DNA from: Candidatus Saccharibacteria bacterium UBA1788
GTDB lineage: Bacteria > Patescibacteriota > Saccharimonadia > Saccharimonadales > Saccharimonadaceae
Assembly (NCBI GenBank): GCA_002315165.1
Contig: DCGC01000002.1
Coordinates: 1-13,140 of the forward strand
Reading direction: 5' to 3'
Length of the DNA stretch: 13,140 nucleotides
Part shown: positions 1 through 5,692 of the stretch, piece by piece
Layout of the letters: each line of letters opens with the position of its first letter
Position numbering within the stretch: the stretch's first letter is position 1
Made by a program: the position numbers and the translations under genes
Notes under the pieces: generated by a model
What the model was told of the DNA's origin: nothing
Seen by the model: only the letters and a program-made list of their open reading frames with translations
Databases searched by the model: none

Positions 1-69
1 GGTGACAGGACTTGAACCTGCGACCTCGACTTCCCAAAAGTCGCGCGCTACCAACTGTGCTACACCCAG
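1..69 (-). tRNA. tRNA-Pro (anticodon UGG), 3' end cut by window edge
   Basis: Read on the minus strand, a cloverleaf starts at 69 with acceptor CTGGGTG, followed by a D arm (GCAC...GCGC), anticodon stem CGACT/AGTCG around loop TTTGGGA, and a T arm with TTCAAGT. The loop gives anticodon TGG, so it decodes proline CCN codons. C at position 1 fits the C1-G72 pair typical of bacterial tRNA-Pro. Only the first four bases of the 3' acceptor strand (CACC) are inside the window. The last three acceptor bases and the discriminator lie beyond position 1. Confidence 0.95.
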
Positions 70-79
70 ATACCTCTTT

Positions 80-90
80 ATTATATCATA
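80..90 (-). promoter_or_regulatory. Promoter of tRNA-Pro(UGG), extended -10
   Basis: The minus strand reads TATGATATAAT, an extended -10 element (TG, one base, then TATAAT), ending 10 bases before the first tRNA base. The same 11-mer occurs at 5640-5650. No convincing -35 is seen. An extended -10 often does without one. Confidence 0.7.
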
Positions 91-101
91 AAATTAAAAA
101 A

Positions 102-112
102 TATGGTAGAAT
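102..112 (+). promoter_or_regulatory. Promoter of tRNA-Pro(CGG), extended -10
   Basis: The plus strand reads TATGGTAGAAT, an extended -10 (TGG then TAGAAT), ending 12 bases before the tRNA at 125. It is back to back with the promoter of the divergent tRNA-Pro(UGG), so both fit into the 55 bases between the two genes. Confidence 0.65.
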
Positions 113-124
113 ATTATTGTTCTT

Positions 125-200
125 CTGGGTATGGCGCAGTTGGTAGCGCGCAGCGTTCGGGACGCTGAGGCCGTCAGTTCGAGTCTGATTACCCAGACCA
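125..200 (+). tRNA. tRNA-Pro (anticodon CGG), with encoded CCA
   Basis: A full cloverleaf: acceptor CTGGGTA (125-131) pairs with TACCCAG (190-196), discriminator A at 197, and CCA encoded at 198-200. The anticodon stem CAGCG/CGCTG encloses loop TTCGGGA, so the anticodon is CGG and it reads CCG proline codons. The T loop is TTCGAGT. The C1-G72 pair supports proline identity. It stands divergent from tRNA-Pro(UGG), and the two are very similar in the D arm and acceptor, which suggests duplication of an ancestral gene. Confidence 0.95.
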
Positions 201-204
201 CGTT

Positions 205-230
205 AAATAGATCTTGGGATCTATTTTTTT
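205..230 (+). terminator. Rho-independent terminator after tRNA-Pro(CGG)
   Basis: A 9-bp perfect hairpin, AAATAGATC (205-213) with GATCTATTT (218-226) around loop TTGG, runs into a T tract ending at 230. It follows the tRNA CCA by four bases. Its 3' arm overlaps the last codons of the convergent membrane-protein gene that ends at 221. On the minus strand the stem is followed by AACG rather than a long T tract, so it is a weaker stop in that direction. Confidence 0.8.
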
Positions 231-910
231 ATGATTTTGATAATTTTGTCGCGGTAATAAATGCAAAAACCAAAGGCCACCATAGCAATGAGGCTGAAAA
301 TAATAACTGGTAGAAGATTTTCGTTGCCAAGACCCATGCCAATGTAATTGGAAACTATAAAAGATGGTAGATGACCAAGAAAGGCCATGATTAGTAGCTC
401 TCTAGTAGGAATTTCTGTTAATCCCGCAAGATATCCTACAATATCGTCGGGTAAACCTGGGATGAGAAAAATCAGAAAAATAGCTACGGCAGATTTTTTG
501 CTGTTTACGAAGGAAAAACGCTCCAGTGTGGAAGGCTTGATTATCTTTTCTAAAAATTTACGGCCGAACTTTTTGGAAAGTTGGAAGATGATAAAATAGC
601 CAATAATATTGCCGATGGCAGACCAAAGGACTCCCCACCAGCCAAAAATATATCCGCCGGCAGCTCCGGTGATTTGACCTGGAATAGGAGCAACGACAGT
701 TTGAAGAATTTGGACAACAATAAAACAGAGTGGCGCAAGAAAACCGAATGACTTAACAAGGGCGACAGTGTTGTCTCGGTCCGATAGAAGCGTAGTAAGA
801 ACTCCGCCAGTAAAAACATCATAGAGAAAGTAGCCACCAAATAAGATGGTGGCTACGGCAACAGTAATAAGTTCTCGTTTACTGCTTTTATCGAGACTAC
901 GAAAAGACAT
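221..910 (-). CDS. VTT/DedA-superfamily membrane protein (TVP38/TMEM64-like)
   Basis: A 229-residue polytopic membrane protein of the VTT domain family (Pfam SNARE_assoc, PF09335), whose bacterial members act in lipid scrambling or transport and envelope homeostasis. Seen in the sequence: a first hydrophobic helix near residues 14-32; a re-entrant-type segment around residues 73-90 beginning PIPG and rich in glycine; the family motif IPGLPDD at residues 150-156, followed by VGYLAGLT; and further helices to about residue 222, ending in a lysine-rich tail. The arginine often found just before the PG motif is not there (FLIFLIPG). It is the last gene of the tsaE-tsaB-rny block. Its ATG overlaps the rny stop by one base (TAATG) with no Shine-Dalgarno, so it is probably made by translational coupling. 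The exact substrate cannot be told. Confidence 0.85.
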   Translation of the reverse strand: MSFRSLDKSSKRELITVAVATILFGGYFLYDVFTGGVLTTLLSDRDNTVALVKSFGFLAPLCFIVVQILQTVVAPIPGQITGAAGGYIFGWWGVLWSAIGNIIGYFIIFQLSKKFGRKFLEKIIKPSTLERFSFVNSKKSAVAIFLIFLIPGLPDDIVGYLAGLTEIPTRELLIMAFLGHLPSFIVSNYIGMGLGNENLLPVIIFSLIAMVAFGFCIYYRDKIIKIIKK

Positions 911-2427
911 TATTTGGCGTATTCAACAGCGCGAGTTTCGCGAATAACGTTAACTTTGATAATACCCGGATAGGACATGGTTGCTTCGATTTTATCGGCA
1001 ATATCGCGGGCGAGTTTGAGCGCGGTAAGGTCGTCGATTTGTTTTGGTTCAACAATAACACGAATTTCTCGACCAGCAGAAATAGCGTAGGCTTTGTCGA
1101 TGCCTGGGAAGCTGGTGGCGATATTTTCTAAGTCACGCATGCGCTCGGCGAAGTTCTCTGCAGAAATATTGCGAGCACCTGGACGGGCGGCGGAAATAGC
1201 ATCAACGATTTTGACGATGAGTGCTTCTGGGGTGGTAGGTTCGATATCGTCATGATGTGCGGCCATAGCATGAACAACAGAATCTGGCATGCCGTATTTT
1301 TTAGCAAGCTCAGCACCAATCTCGGCATGTTTGCCTTCGATTTTATGCGTGACAGCTTTGCCGATATCATGAAGAAGAGTGGCGGTCTTAGCAATACGTT
1401 TATCGGCGCCAACTTCCTCAGCAATCATGCCGGCGATATGGGCCATCTCTACGGAGTGCAGAAGAACGTTTTGACCATAGCTAGTACGGAATTTTAGTTC
1501 GCCGAGAAGATGGAGAATCTCACGAGGAATACCTACAATGCCTACTTCACGAGCTGCGTCTTCGCCAGCGCGAACAACTTCTTTTTCGATTTCTTTTTCG
1601 GCTTTAGCAACAGCTTCTTCGATAGAAGAAGGATTAATGCGGCCGTCTTTCATGAGGCGCTCCATAGCATAACGAGCAACTTGACGACGAATAGGGTCGA
1701 AGCTAGAAAGAACGACCATGCCTGGAGTATCGTCAACCATAATATCTACACCGGTAGCGCGTTGAAGAGCTTGGATGTTTCTGCCTTCCTTACCGATAAT
1801 ACGACCTTTCATTTCGTCATCTGGAAGCTTGAGTGCGGTAATTGTGCGGTCAGCAGTTACTTCTGAGGACATGCGCTCCATAGCAGTGAGAAGAATCGCT
1901 TGGGCAGTTTCGTCGATGTCGTGTTTGATTTCTTTTTGTTCTTTAACAATGAGGCCAACTAGATCTTGTTTAATATCGTTTTGGGTCATCGTCATAAGTT
2001 TTTCTCGAGCTTCTTGTTTAGAAAGGCCAGCAATTTTCTCGAGTTTTTCGTGTTGTTTGACGCGAACTTCACGGATTTCGTTTTTAAGCTCGTCGAGCTC
2101 TTTTTCTTGTTTGACAAGCTTCTCGGTTTTTTTCTCAAGTTGGTCAAGTTTGCCGTCGAGAGTAGTTTCGCGCTCGGCAAGACGGTTTTCGGTGCGCTTC
2201 CATTCTTTGCGACGTTCAGATTCTTCGTCTTGGGACTTTTTGGAAATTTCCGCAGCTTCTTTCTTTGCTTCTAAAACAATGTCGGAAGCCTCGTGTTTAG
2301 CTTTGCGAACTAAATCTTCGGCTTTATTTTTACCGCCATTCTCATTTTTTTTGTTGTATGCAAAAACGCCGCCAACGCCTAAACCAAGCCCGGCTATCGC
2401 GGCAATAATAGGTAAGATTATATCCAT
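910..2427 (-). CDS. rny: Ribonuclease Y
   Basis: A membrane-anchored endoribonuclease that starts mRNA decay in many bacteria lacking RNase E. The 505-residue length is close to the usual ~520. In order: an N-terminal membrane helix (about residues 2-24), a long charged coiled coil (about 30-175, rich in Lys, Glu and Arg), a KH RNA-binding domain with the GRIIGKEGR loop at 208-216, and an HD metal phosphohydrolase domain with His324, the His353-Asp354 pair in LLHDIGKA and the later AAHHDD motif. All expected catalytic residues are present, so it should be active. The start is supported by AAGAGG three to four bases upstream and by the helix beginning at once. It has its own promoter at 2514-2524 and an ~80-base leader with a hairpin. 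It overlaps the downstream VTT-protein start. Confidence 0.97.
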   Translation of the reverse strand: MDIILPIIAAIAGLGLGVGGVFAYNKKNENGGKNKAEDLVRKAKHEASDIVLEAKKEAAEISKKSQDEESERRKEWKRTENRLAERETTLDGKLDQLEKKTEKLVKQEKELDELKNEIREVRVKQHEKLEKIAGLSKQEAREKLMTMTQNDIKQDLVGLIVKEQKEIKHDIDETAQAILLTAMERMSSEVTADRTITALKLPDDEMKGRIIGKEGRNIQALQRATGVDIMVDDTPGMVVLSSFDPIRRQVARYAMERLMKDGRINPSSIEEAVAKAEKEIEKEVVRAGEDAAREVGIVGIPREILHLLGELKFRTSYGQNVLLHSVEMAHIAGMIAEEVGADKRIAKTATLLHDIGKAVTHKIEGKHAEIGAELAKKYGMPDSVVHAMAAHHDDIEPTTPEALIVKIVDAISAARPGARNISAENFAERMRDLENIATSFPGIDKAYAISAGREIRVIVEPKQIDDLTALKLARDIADKIEATMSYPGIIKVNVIRETRAVEYAK

Positions 2428-2449
2428 ATGCCTCTTTTCTAATTGTTTT

Positions 2450-2473
2450 GCTGATATTTTTCTCTATATCAGC
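2450..2473 (-). other. Hairpin in the rny 5' leader
   Basis: GCTGATAT (2450-2457) and ATATCAGC (2466-2473) form an 8-bp perfect stem with an 8-base loop. On the minus strand it lies about 20 bases before the rny start codon, between promoter and AAGAGG. No T tract follows it, so it is not a terminator. It could affect leader stability or ribosome access, which is inference. Confidence 0.4.
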
Positions 2474-2513
2474 GGGGTAACAAATAATATAAATTAATAA
2501 TTTTCTGTTATTA

Positions 2514-2524
2514 ATTATAACATA
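2514..2524 (-). promoter_or_regulatory. Promoter of rny, extended -10
   Basis: The minus strand reads TATGTTATAAT, a perfect extended -10 (TGT then TATAAT). It lies directly after tsaB (stop at 2541) and predicts a start near 2507 and a leader of about 80 bases. No clear -35 is visible at 17 bases. It means rny can be transcribed separately from tsaE-tsaB. Confidence 0.65.
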
Positions 2525-2540
2525 CAAAAAGGAAAGAATA

Positions 2541-2873
2541 TTATTTTTTCTGTGGAGTGATATTGGCTGGGCGACCGTAGTCAGGGATAATAAGATTTAC
2601 CTGATTGCCATGATGATTGTAAAGCGGAATTTTAAGTTCATGAGCAAGAGAATTAACAACAGCCGCGCCAATACGAAGACCAGTGAATGAACCTGGCCCA
2701 GAAAAGAAAGTAATTTCGGAAAGGTCTTGCCAATTTTTATCATTTTCTTGCAGTTTATCAAAAATAAAACGATGCAGACCTTCGGCAAGATCGCGGCCAG
2801 ATTCCCATTGGTATTCGTGGTCATCGAGTTTTAGAATACAAATCGGCGTGGAAGTGTCTAGATAGAGCTTCAT
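2541..2873 (-). CDS. tsaB: Compact TsaB, t6A37 tRNA modification subunit
   Basis: TsaB partners TsaD and TsaE in putting threonylcarbamoyl on A37 of ANN-decoding tRNAs. Two family motifs are clear: the N-terminal LDTST at residues 5-9 and GPGSFTGLRIG at 59-69, followed by the LAHELKIPLY stretch. The protein is only 110 residues, against about 220-230 for typical bacterial TsaB. The usual second actin-like domain is absent: after residue 86 it goes straight to a tail IIPDYGRPANITPQKK that resembles the normal C-terminus, so this looks like an internal loss rather than a broken gene. The start overlaps the tsaE stop (ATGA), indicating coupling. No remnant of a second domain is seen before the rny promoter. 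Confidence 0.88.
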   Translation of the reverse strand: MKLYLDTSTPICILKLDDHEYQWESGRDLAEGLHRFIFDKLQENDKNWQDLSEITFFSGPGSFTGLRIGAAVVNSLAHELKIPLYNHHGNQVNLIIPDYGRPANITPQKK

Positions 2874-3271
2874 AAAACAATCTCGCGCTGACCGTCATCG
2901 GTCAAGTTAATAGTGATTCGATAATGGTTGCTTGGCAATAAATCAGATACACTGTTTCCCCATTCAATGACAACTACGGAGTTTGGTTCGGACAGAGAGT
3001 CGGAAAGGTCTTCGGCCATAAGGCCTGGATCGTCTAGGCGATAAAAATCATAATGGATAAGATTGCCGCTTGGAAAAGCATAGCGCTTAGAGATAGTAAA
3101 ACTTGGCGAAGTAACTGGCGTCTTAACGCCGAGACCTCGAGCAAGCCCGCGAGTAAAGGTCGTCTTACCGACGCCAACATCACCAACAAGCTCGATAACT
3201 GCTGGGAGTTTGAGGTTTTTTGCGAAGTTTTCTGCAAAAACCAGCATTTCTGATTCAGAAGAAAATACCAT
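2870..3271 (-). CDS. tsaE: TsaE, t6A tRNA modification ATPase
   Basis: The P-loop ATPase of the bacterial threonylcarbamoyl-adenosine machinery, which acts on the TsaB-TsaD complex in the cytoplasm. In 133 residues (usual family size 130-160) the family signature is complete: Walker A GDVGVGKT at 30-37, switch-like TSPSF at 54-58, the HYDFYRL motif at 73-79 with its metal-binding Asp, and IEWG at 102-105. It precedes tsaB with a 4-base ATGA overlap, forming a tsaE-tsaB unit. The start at 3271 is fixed by a promoter -10 box only seven bases upstream (3279-3284) and the lack of any Shine-Dalgarno, so the mRNA is predicted to be leaderless. Confidence 0.95.
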   Translation of the reverse strand: MVFSSESEMLVFAENFAKNLKLPAVIELVGDVGVGKTTFTRGLARGLGVKTPVTSPSFTISKRYAFPSGNLIHYDFYRLDDPGLMAEDLSDSLSEPNSVVVIEWGNSVSDLLPSNHYRITINLTDDGQREIVL

Positions 3272-3278
3272 ATTATAT

Positions 3279-3289
3279 ATTATAACACA
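3279..3289 (-). promoter_or_regulatory. Promoter of tsaE-tsaB, leaderless arrangement
   Basis: The minus strand reads TGTGTTATAAT, an extended -10 (TGT then TATAAT). Exactly seven bases separate the box from the tsaE ATG at 3271, so transcription should start at or next to the A of the start codon. It sits just after the stop of the upstream flavoprotein gene (3296). Confidence 0.7.
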
Positions 3290-3295
3290 AAATAG

Positions 3296-4675
3296 CTATT
3301 TTACTAGCTTGCGAGCCGCTAAGCGAATAGCCTCGTTCCAGCTTGATGCTACATGTGGGGTGCTAGCCAAACGAACAACGTCTAAGCCATGGCGTATAGC
3401 AAAAGAAATTTCTTGTATCATCATTTCGGAATTTGGAGATACGATAGTTGCGCCGAGAATTTTGTTGGTATTTTTGTCGGCGATAATTTTAACAAAACCC
3501 GCACGGAAGTCGCGTAGGTTTGAAGCCGGAACGGAAGAAAGCGCAACGAGCGATTTTTTGATTTTAATGTTTTGGCGCAGACATTCACGTTCGGTGAGGC
3601 CGACCGACGAAACGGACGGGTCGGTATTCGTGTGGCGGATGTATCCTAGGTAGTTAGCAATATTGCGAGAGCGATTGATGATATTGGCAGTCGCCAGCGC
3701 ACCCTCATAAGCAGCCAGTTCGCTCGACGAGCCGTTAGACTGGCTAACAACATCACCCGCAGCATAAATATGTTTGACTGCGGTTTGGAGATAGCGATTC
3801 ACCTCAATACCCGAACGAGAGAATTTAACGCCAGTGTTTTCGAGACCGAGATCAACGAAAGGTCGAGAGCCGGTAGCTAAAATAACCTCGTCTACTAATA
3901 CAGATTTTTCTGCGCCTCCACGAAGGAAAACTACACGTTTAGAGTTTTCTTCTTGATCGACGGCGATAACACGAGATTGGGTAAGGTTTTTCACTCCTAG
4001 ACGCTCTTCGAGATAGAGACTAAGAATCTTGCCAGCTTCATCATCTTCGTTAGGAAGAAGATTGCTGGAAATTTCTCCAATAAACACTTTGACGCCGAGA
4101 GAAGAAAAATATTCGGCTAGTTCACAACCGGTTGAGCCACCGCCAACAACAAAAATTGTTTTCGGCAGACGGTTAATTTTAAACGCAGTATCAGGAGTTA
4201 GGCAGGCAATCCTCTCGGTGCCGTTAATATTACCATCAAATAAAACAGAGCCGGTTGCAATTAGGAAATTCGGGGCAGAGATGCGTTTCGTGCCAACTGA
4301 TATTTCGTAAGGACTAAGGAAGTTGGCGAAGCCATGATAACAAGTAATGCCAGCATTCTCGAAAGTCTTTTTGTCATCAAAGCCGGCGCGTTTTTCGGCA
4401 AAAGACTGCCAGTTAAGCGCCGTAGGATAATTAAAGCGCAAGTTACCAGAAGAAACGCCAAAACGAGCACTAGTCTTAGACGAGGCGTAGGCGTGAGAAA
4501 AAGTCTGGGCGGCTTGGGAAGATATTTCGTAGCCATTAAGACCTTTCCCGCCCCAAGTGCCAGATTCAACGATAGCTGTTTTAAGATTAGCTTCAGAAGC
4601 AAGAGCGGCAGCCGCCGAACCGGCCGGACCGCTACCGATAATTATGTAGTCAAAATCAAAATCTTTCTTGCCCAT
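3296..4675 (-). CDS. FAD/NAD(P)-dependent oxidoreductase, disulfide-reductase fold without redox cysteines
   Basis: A 459-residue protein with the full architecture of the pyridine nucleotide-disulfide oxidoreductases (dihydrolipoamide dehydrogenase, mercuric reductase, glutathione reductase). FAD-binding GSGPAG is at 14-19, the first ATGS at 140-143, the NAD(P)-binding GGGSTGCELAEY at 178-189, a second ATGS at 267-270, FAD-contacting HIYAAGD at 302-308, and a C-terminal dimerisation domain from about 345. The active site is changed. Where the family has GGTCxNxGCxPSK, this protein has GGKGLNGYEISSQ (42-54), with Gly45 and Glu50 in place of the two cysteines. The C-terminal His-Glu dyad is Ala443 with Glu448. 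It therefore cannot be a classical dithiol enzyme. A flavin NAD(P)H oxidase, quinone or other electron transfer role is possible; the substrate is unknown. It follows the ATP-cone-like gene with one base between stop and ATG. Confidence 0.85.
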   Translation of the reverse strand: MGKKDFDFDYIIIGSGPAGSAAAALASEANLKTAIVESGTWGGKGLNGYEISSQAAQTFSHAYASSKTSARFGVSSGNLRFNYPTALNWQSFAEKRAGFDDKKTFENAGITCYHGFANFLSPYEISVGTKRISAPNFLIATGSVLFDGNINGTERIACLTPDTAFKINRLPKTIFVVGGGSTGCELAEYFSSLGVKVFIGEISSNLLPNEDDEAGKILSLYLEERLGVKNLTQSRVIAVDQEENSKRVVFLRGGAEKSVLVDEVILATGSRPFVDLGLENTGVKFSRSGIEVNRYLQTAVKHIYAAGDVVSQSNGSSSELAAYEGALATANIINRSRNIANYLGYIRHTNTDPSVSSVGLTERECLRQNIKIKKSLVALSSVPASNLRDFRAGFVKIIADKNTNKILGATIVSPNSEMMIQEISFAIRHGLDVVRLASTPHVASSWNEAIRLAARKLVK

Positions 4676-4676
4676 C

Positions 4677-4934
4677 TTAAACTATTTTATCACGATTAAA
4701 GTAAATATAAGCTAAATCGGCATTGTATTTTTTAATGGCTTCTTTGACTGCCTTGCGATAGTCGAGCTCAGTGATATTGTAGCGGTTATTAAGCCAACGC
4801 TCGACGTCGTCGGCAACGAGCTTGGAAATATAACAAGAGACATCAAGGGGGATGTTCGCAACCTTGGCTTCAATCATAAGCTCGTTGATTAGTGCGTTAC
4901 GGTCAAAATTGTAACTTTGCTCGCGTTTCTTCAT
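4677..4934 (-). CDS. Small stand-alone ATP-cone-like protein
   Basis: An 85-residue soluble, mostly helical protein. It resembles the ATP-cone fold, the nucleotide-sensing module of ribonucleotide reductases and NrdR: FDRNALINELMIEA (10-23) aligns with the family's F-D-x-x-K-I-x-x-A-I pattern, and the ending ADLAYIYFNRDK (72-83) aligns with the typical A-x-A-Y-I-x-Y-R. The usual N-terminal beta hairpin (K-R-D-G) is shortened to KKREQSYNF, and there is no zinc ribbon or catalytic domain. The family assignment rests on my reading of motifs, so it is moderate. The ATG overlaps the stop of the upstream membrane-protein gene by one base (TAATG), and a GGGGA stretch nearby could be a weak Shine-Dalgarno. 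What it binds or regulates is not evident. Confidence 0.6.
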   Translation of the reverse strand: MKKREQSYNFDRNALINELMIEAKVANIPLDVSCYISKLVADDVERWLNNRYNITELDYRKAVKEAIKKYNADLAYIYFNRDKIV

Positions 4935-5632
4935 TAAATTTTCCCCATAACTTCAAAAACGAAAATAAAAATGCCAAGGCAAAGGAAGAGAGTTCCAGAA
5001 AGAATGCGAAGGAAGAGTTTGTTTTTAGTGCGCCAGCGTTGTATGGATACGATGGAACTACCTTTGCGCAGGCAGAGTCGCAGAATTAAGAGCGGAAGAA
5101 TAGAAATAAAAGCAAAGAAACAGATGCCAGCGAATTGATATTGTGACGGGAGTGATAATAAAGAATTTGCGGAAATACAAAACAAAATAATTGAAAAAGG
5201 CAACTCAGCGAAACACGAAACTAGGCCGAGAGAGAAAGATTCAACTGGATTGTTGGTGGATTTGGCTCGAGAATAAAGAAATTTTTTGACTGATTCAGGC
5301 AACCAAAGTTCAGTAGCTCCACCAAAACGATAATATACAAGCCAGATTAATAATGAAGCAGCCACAAGCCCGCCAGCAAGGGCGGAGATTTGCCAAAGGC
5401 TTAGTGCGCTATTGAAAAATTCAAGCAAAACAAAGCCGGCTGCGGCAAGACAAAGAACAATAAAAATGCTAACACCGGCAAGATAGCTGGTTGCTAGAGT
5501 TCGCGTTTTAGCACGAATATGCTTACCGACAGAAGAATGATAAAGAAGCAAAAAACAACCCAGATTGACTTGGAGCGACGCATAAGCAAATGCTGATAAT
5601 AGCACTATCCCGAGAGATACCAAATTGCTCAT
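4934..5632 (-). CDS. Six-helix integral membrane protein, unknown function
   Basis: A 232-residue protein with six predicted membrane helices, at about residues 4-30, 48-72, 80-103, 131-157, 167-187 and 205-228, in two groups of three joined by a charged loop (104-130). The layout and the segment SLGLVSCFAELP (134-145) vaguely recall the DsbD/CcdA and LysE transporter families, but the PC-x-x-P type motif is not intact and I do not assign it. I chose ATG at 5632 over a TTG at 5689 because an extended -10 box ends seven bases before 5632, which would place the TTG upstream of the promoter. The gene heads an operon with the ATP-cone-like and flavoprotein genes. A functional link with the flavoprotein, such as membrane electron transfer, is speculation. 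Confidence 0.75.
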   Translation of the reverse strand: MSNLVSLGIVLLSAFAYASLQVNLGCFLLLYHSSVGKHIRAKTRTLATSYLAGVSIFIVLCLAAAGFVLLEFFNSALSLWQISALAGGLVAASLLIWLVYYRFGGATELWLPESVKKFLYSRAKSTNNPVESFSLGLVSCFAELPFSIILFCISANSLLSLPSQYQFAGICFFAFISILPLLILRLCLRKGSSIVSIQRWRTKNKLFLRILSGTLFLCLGIFIFVFEVMGKI

Positions 5633-5639
5633 ACTTAGA

Positions 5640-5650
5640 ATTATATCATA
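5640..5650 (-). promoter_or_regulatory. Promoter of the 5632-3296 operon, leaderless arrangement
   Basis: The minus strand reads TATGATATAAT, identical to the tRNA-Pro(UGG) promoter element. Seven bases (TCTAAGT) separate it from the ATG at 5632, and no Shine-Dalgarno is present. Transcription would start at the start codon. Confidence 0.7.
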
Positions 5651-5657
5651 CTTAAGC

Positions 5658-5686
5658 TTGCAAGAAAAAATTACCACTGGTAATCT
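5658..5686 (+). promoter_or_regulatory. Promoter of the lamin-tail surface-protein gene, with overlapping inverted repeat
   Basis: A -35-like TTGCAA (5658-5663), a 17-base spacer and a -10 TAATCT (5681-5686) preceded by TGG as an extended -10. Only six bases follow before the ATG at 5693, again a leaderless layout. An inverted repeat TTACC-ACT-GGTAA (5671-5683) covers the spacer end and half of the -10, where a repressor would block access. Whether it is an operator is inference. Confidence 0.6.
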
Positions 5687-5692
5687 CAAATC

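Noticed and set aside
205..230. The tRNA-Pro terminator as a fully bidirectional terminator also for the VTT-protein gene.
   Set aside because: On the minus strand the stem is followed by AACG after only TTT, so I count it as a terminator for the plus strand only.
131..313. A 60-codon open frame on the plus strand.
   Set aside because: Its first part is the tRNA-Pro(CGG) gene itself and the rest crosses the terminator and the end of the VTT-protein gene. No ribosome site.
1775..2497. A 240-codon plus-strand open frame opposite rny.
   Set aside because: Antisense shadow of the rny coiled-coil region. The Ser/Phe-rich composition is that of reversed Lys/Glu codons, and rny is unmistakable.
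2428..2541. A possible frameshifted second half of tsaB.
   Set aside because: The region after the tsaB stop is an AT-rich promoter and leader with no TsaB-like residues in any frame.
5633..5689. A 19-residue N-terminal extension of the six-helix protein from TTG at 5689.
   Set aside because: It would start upstream of the -10 box at 5640-5645 and lacks a Shine-Dalgarno. ATG at 5632 fits the leaderless pattern and begins a membrane helix.
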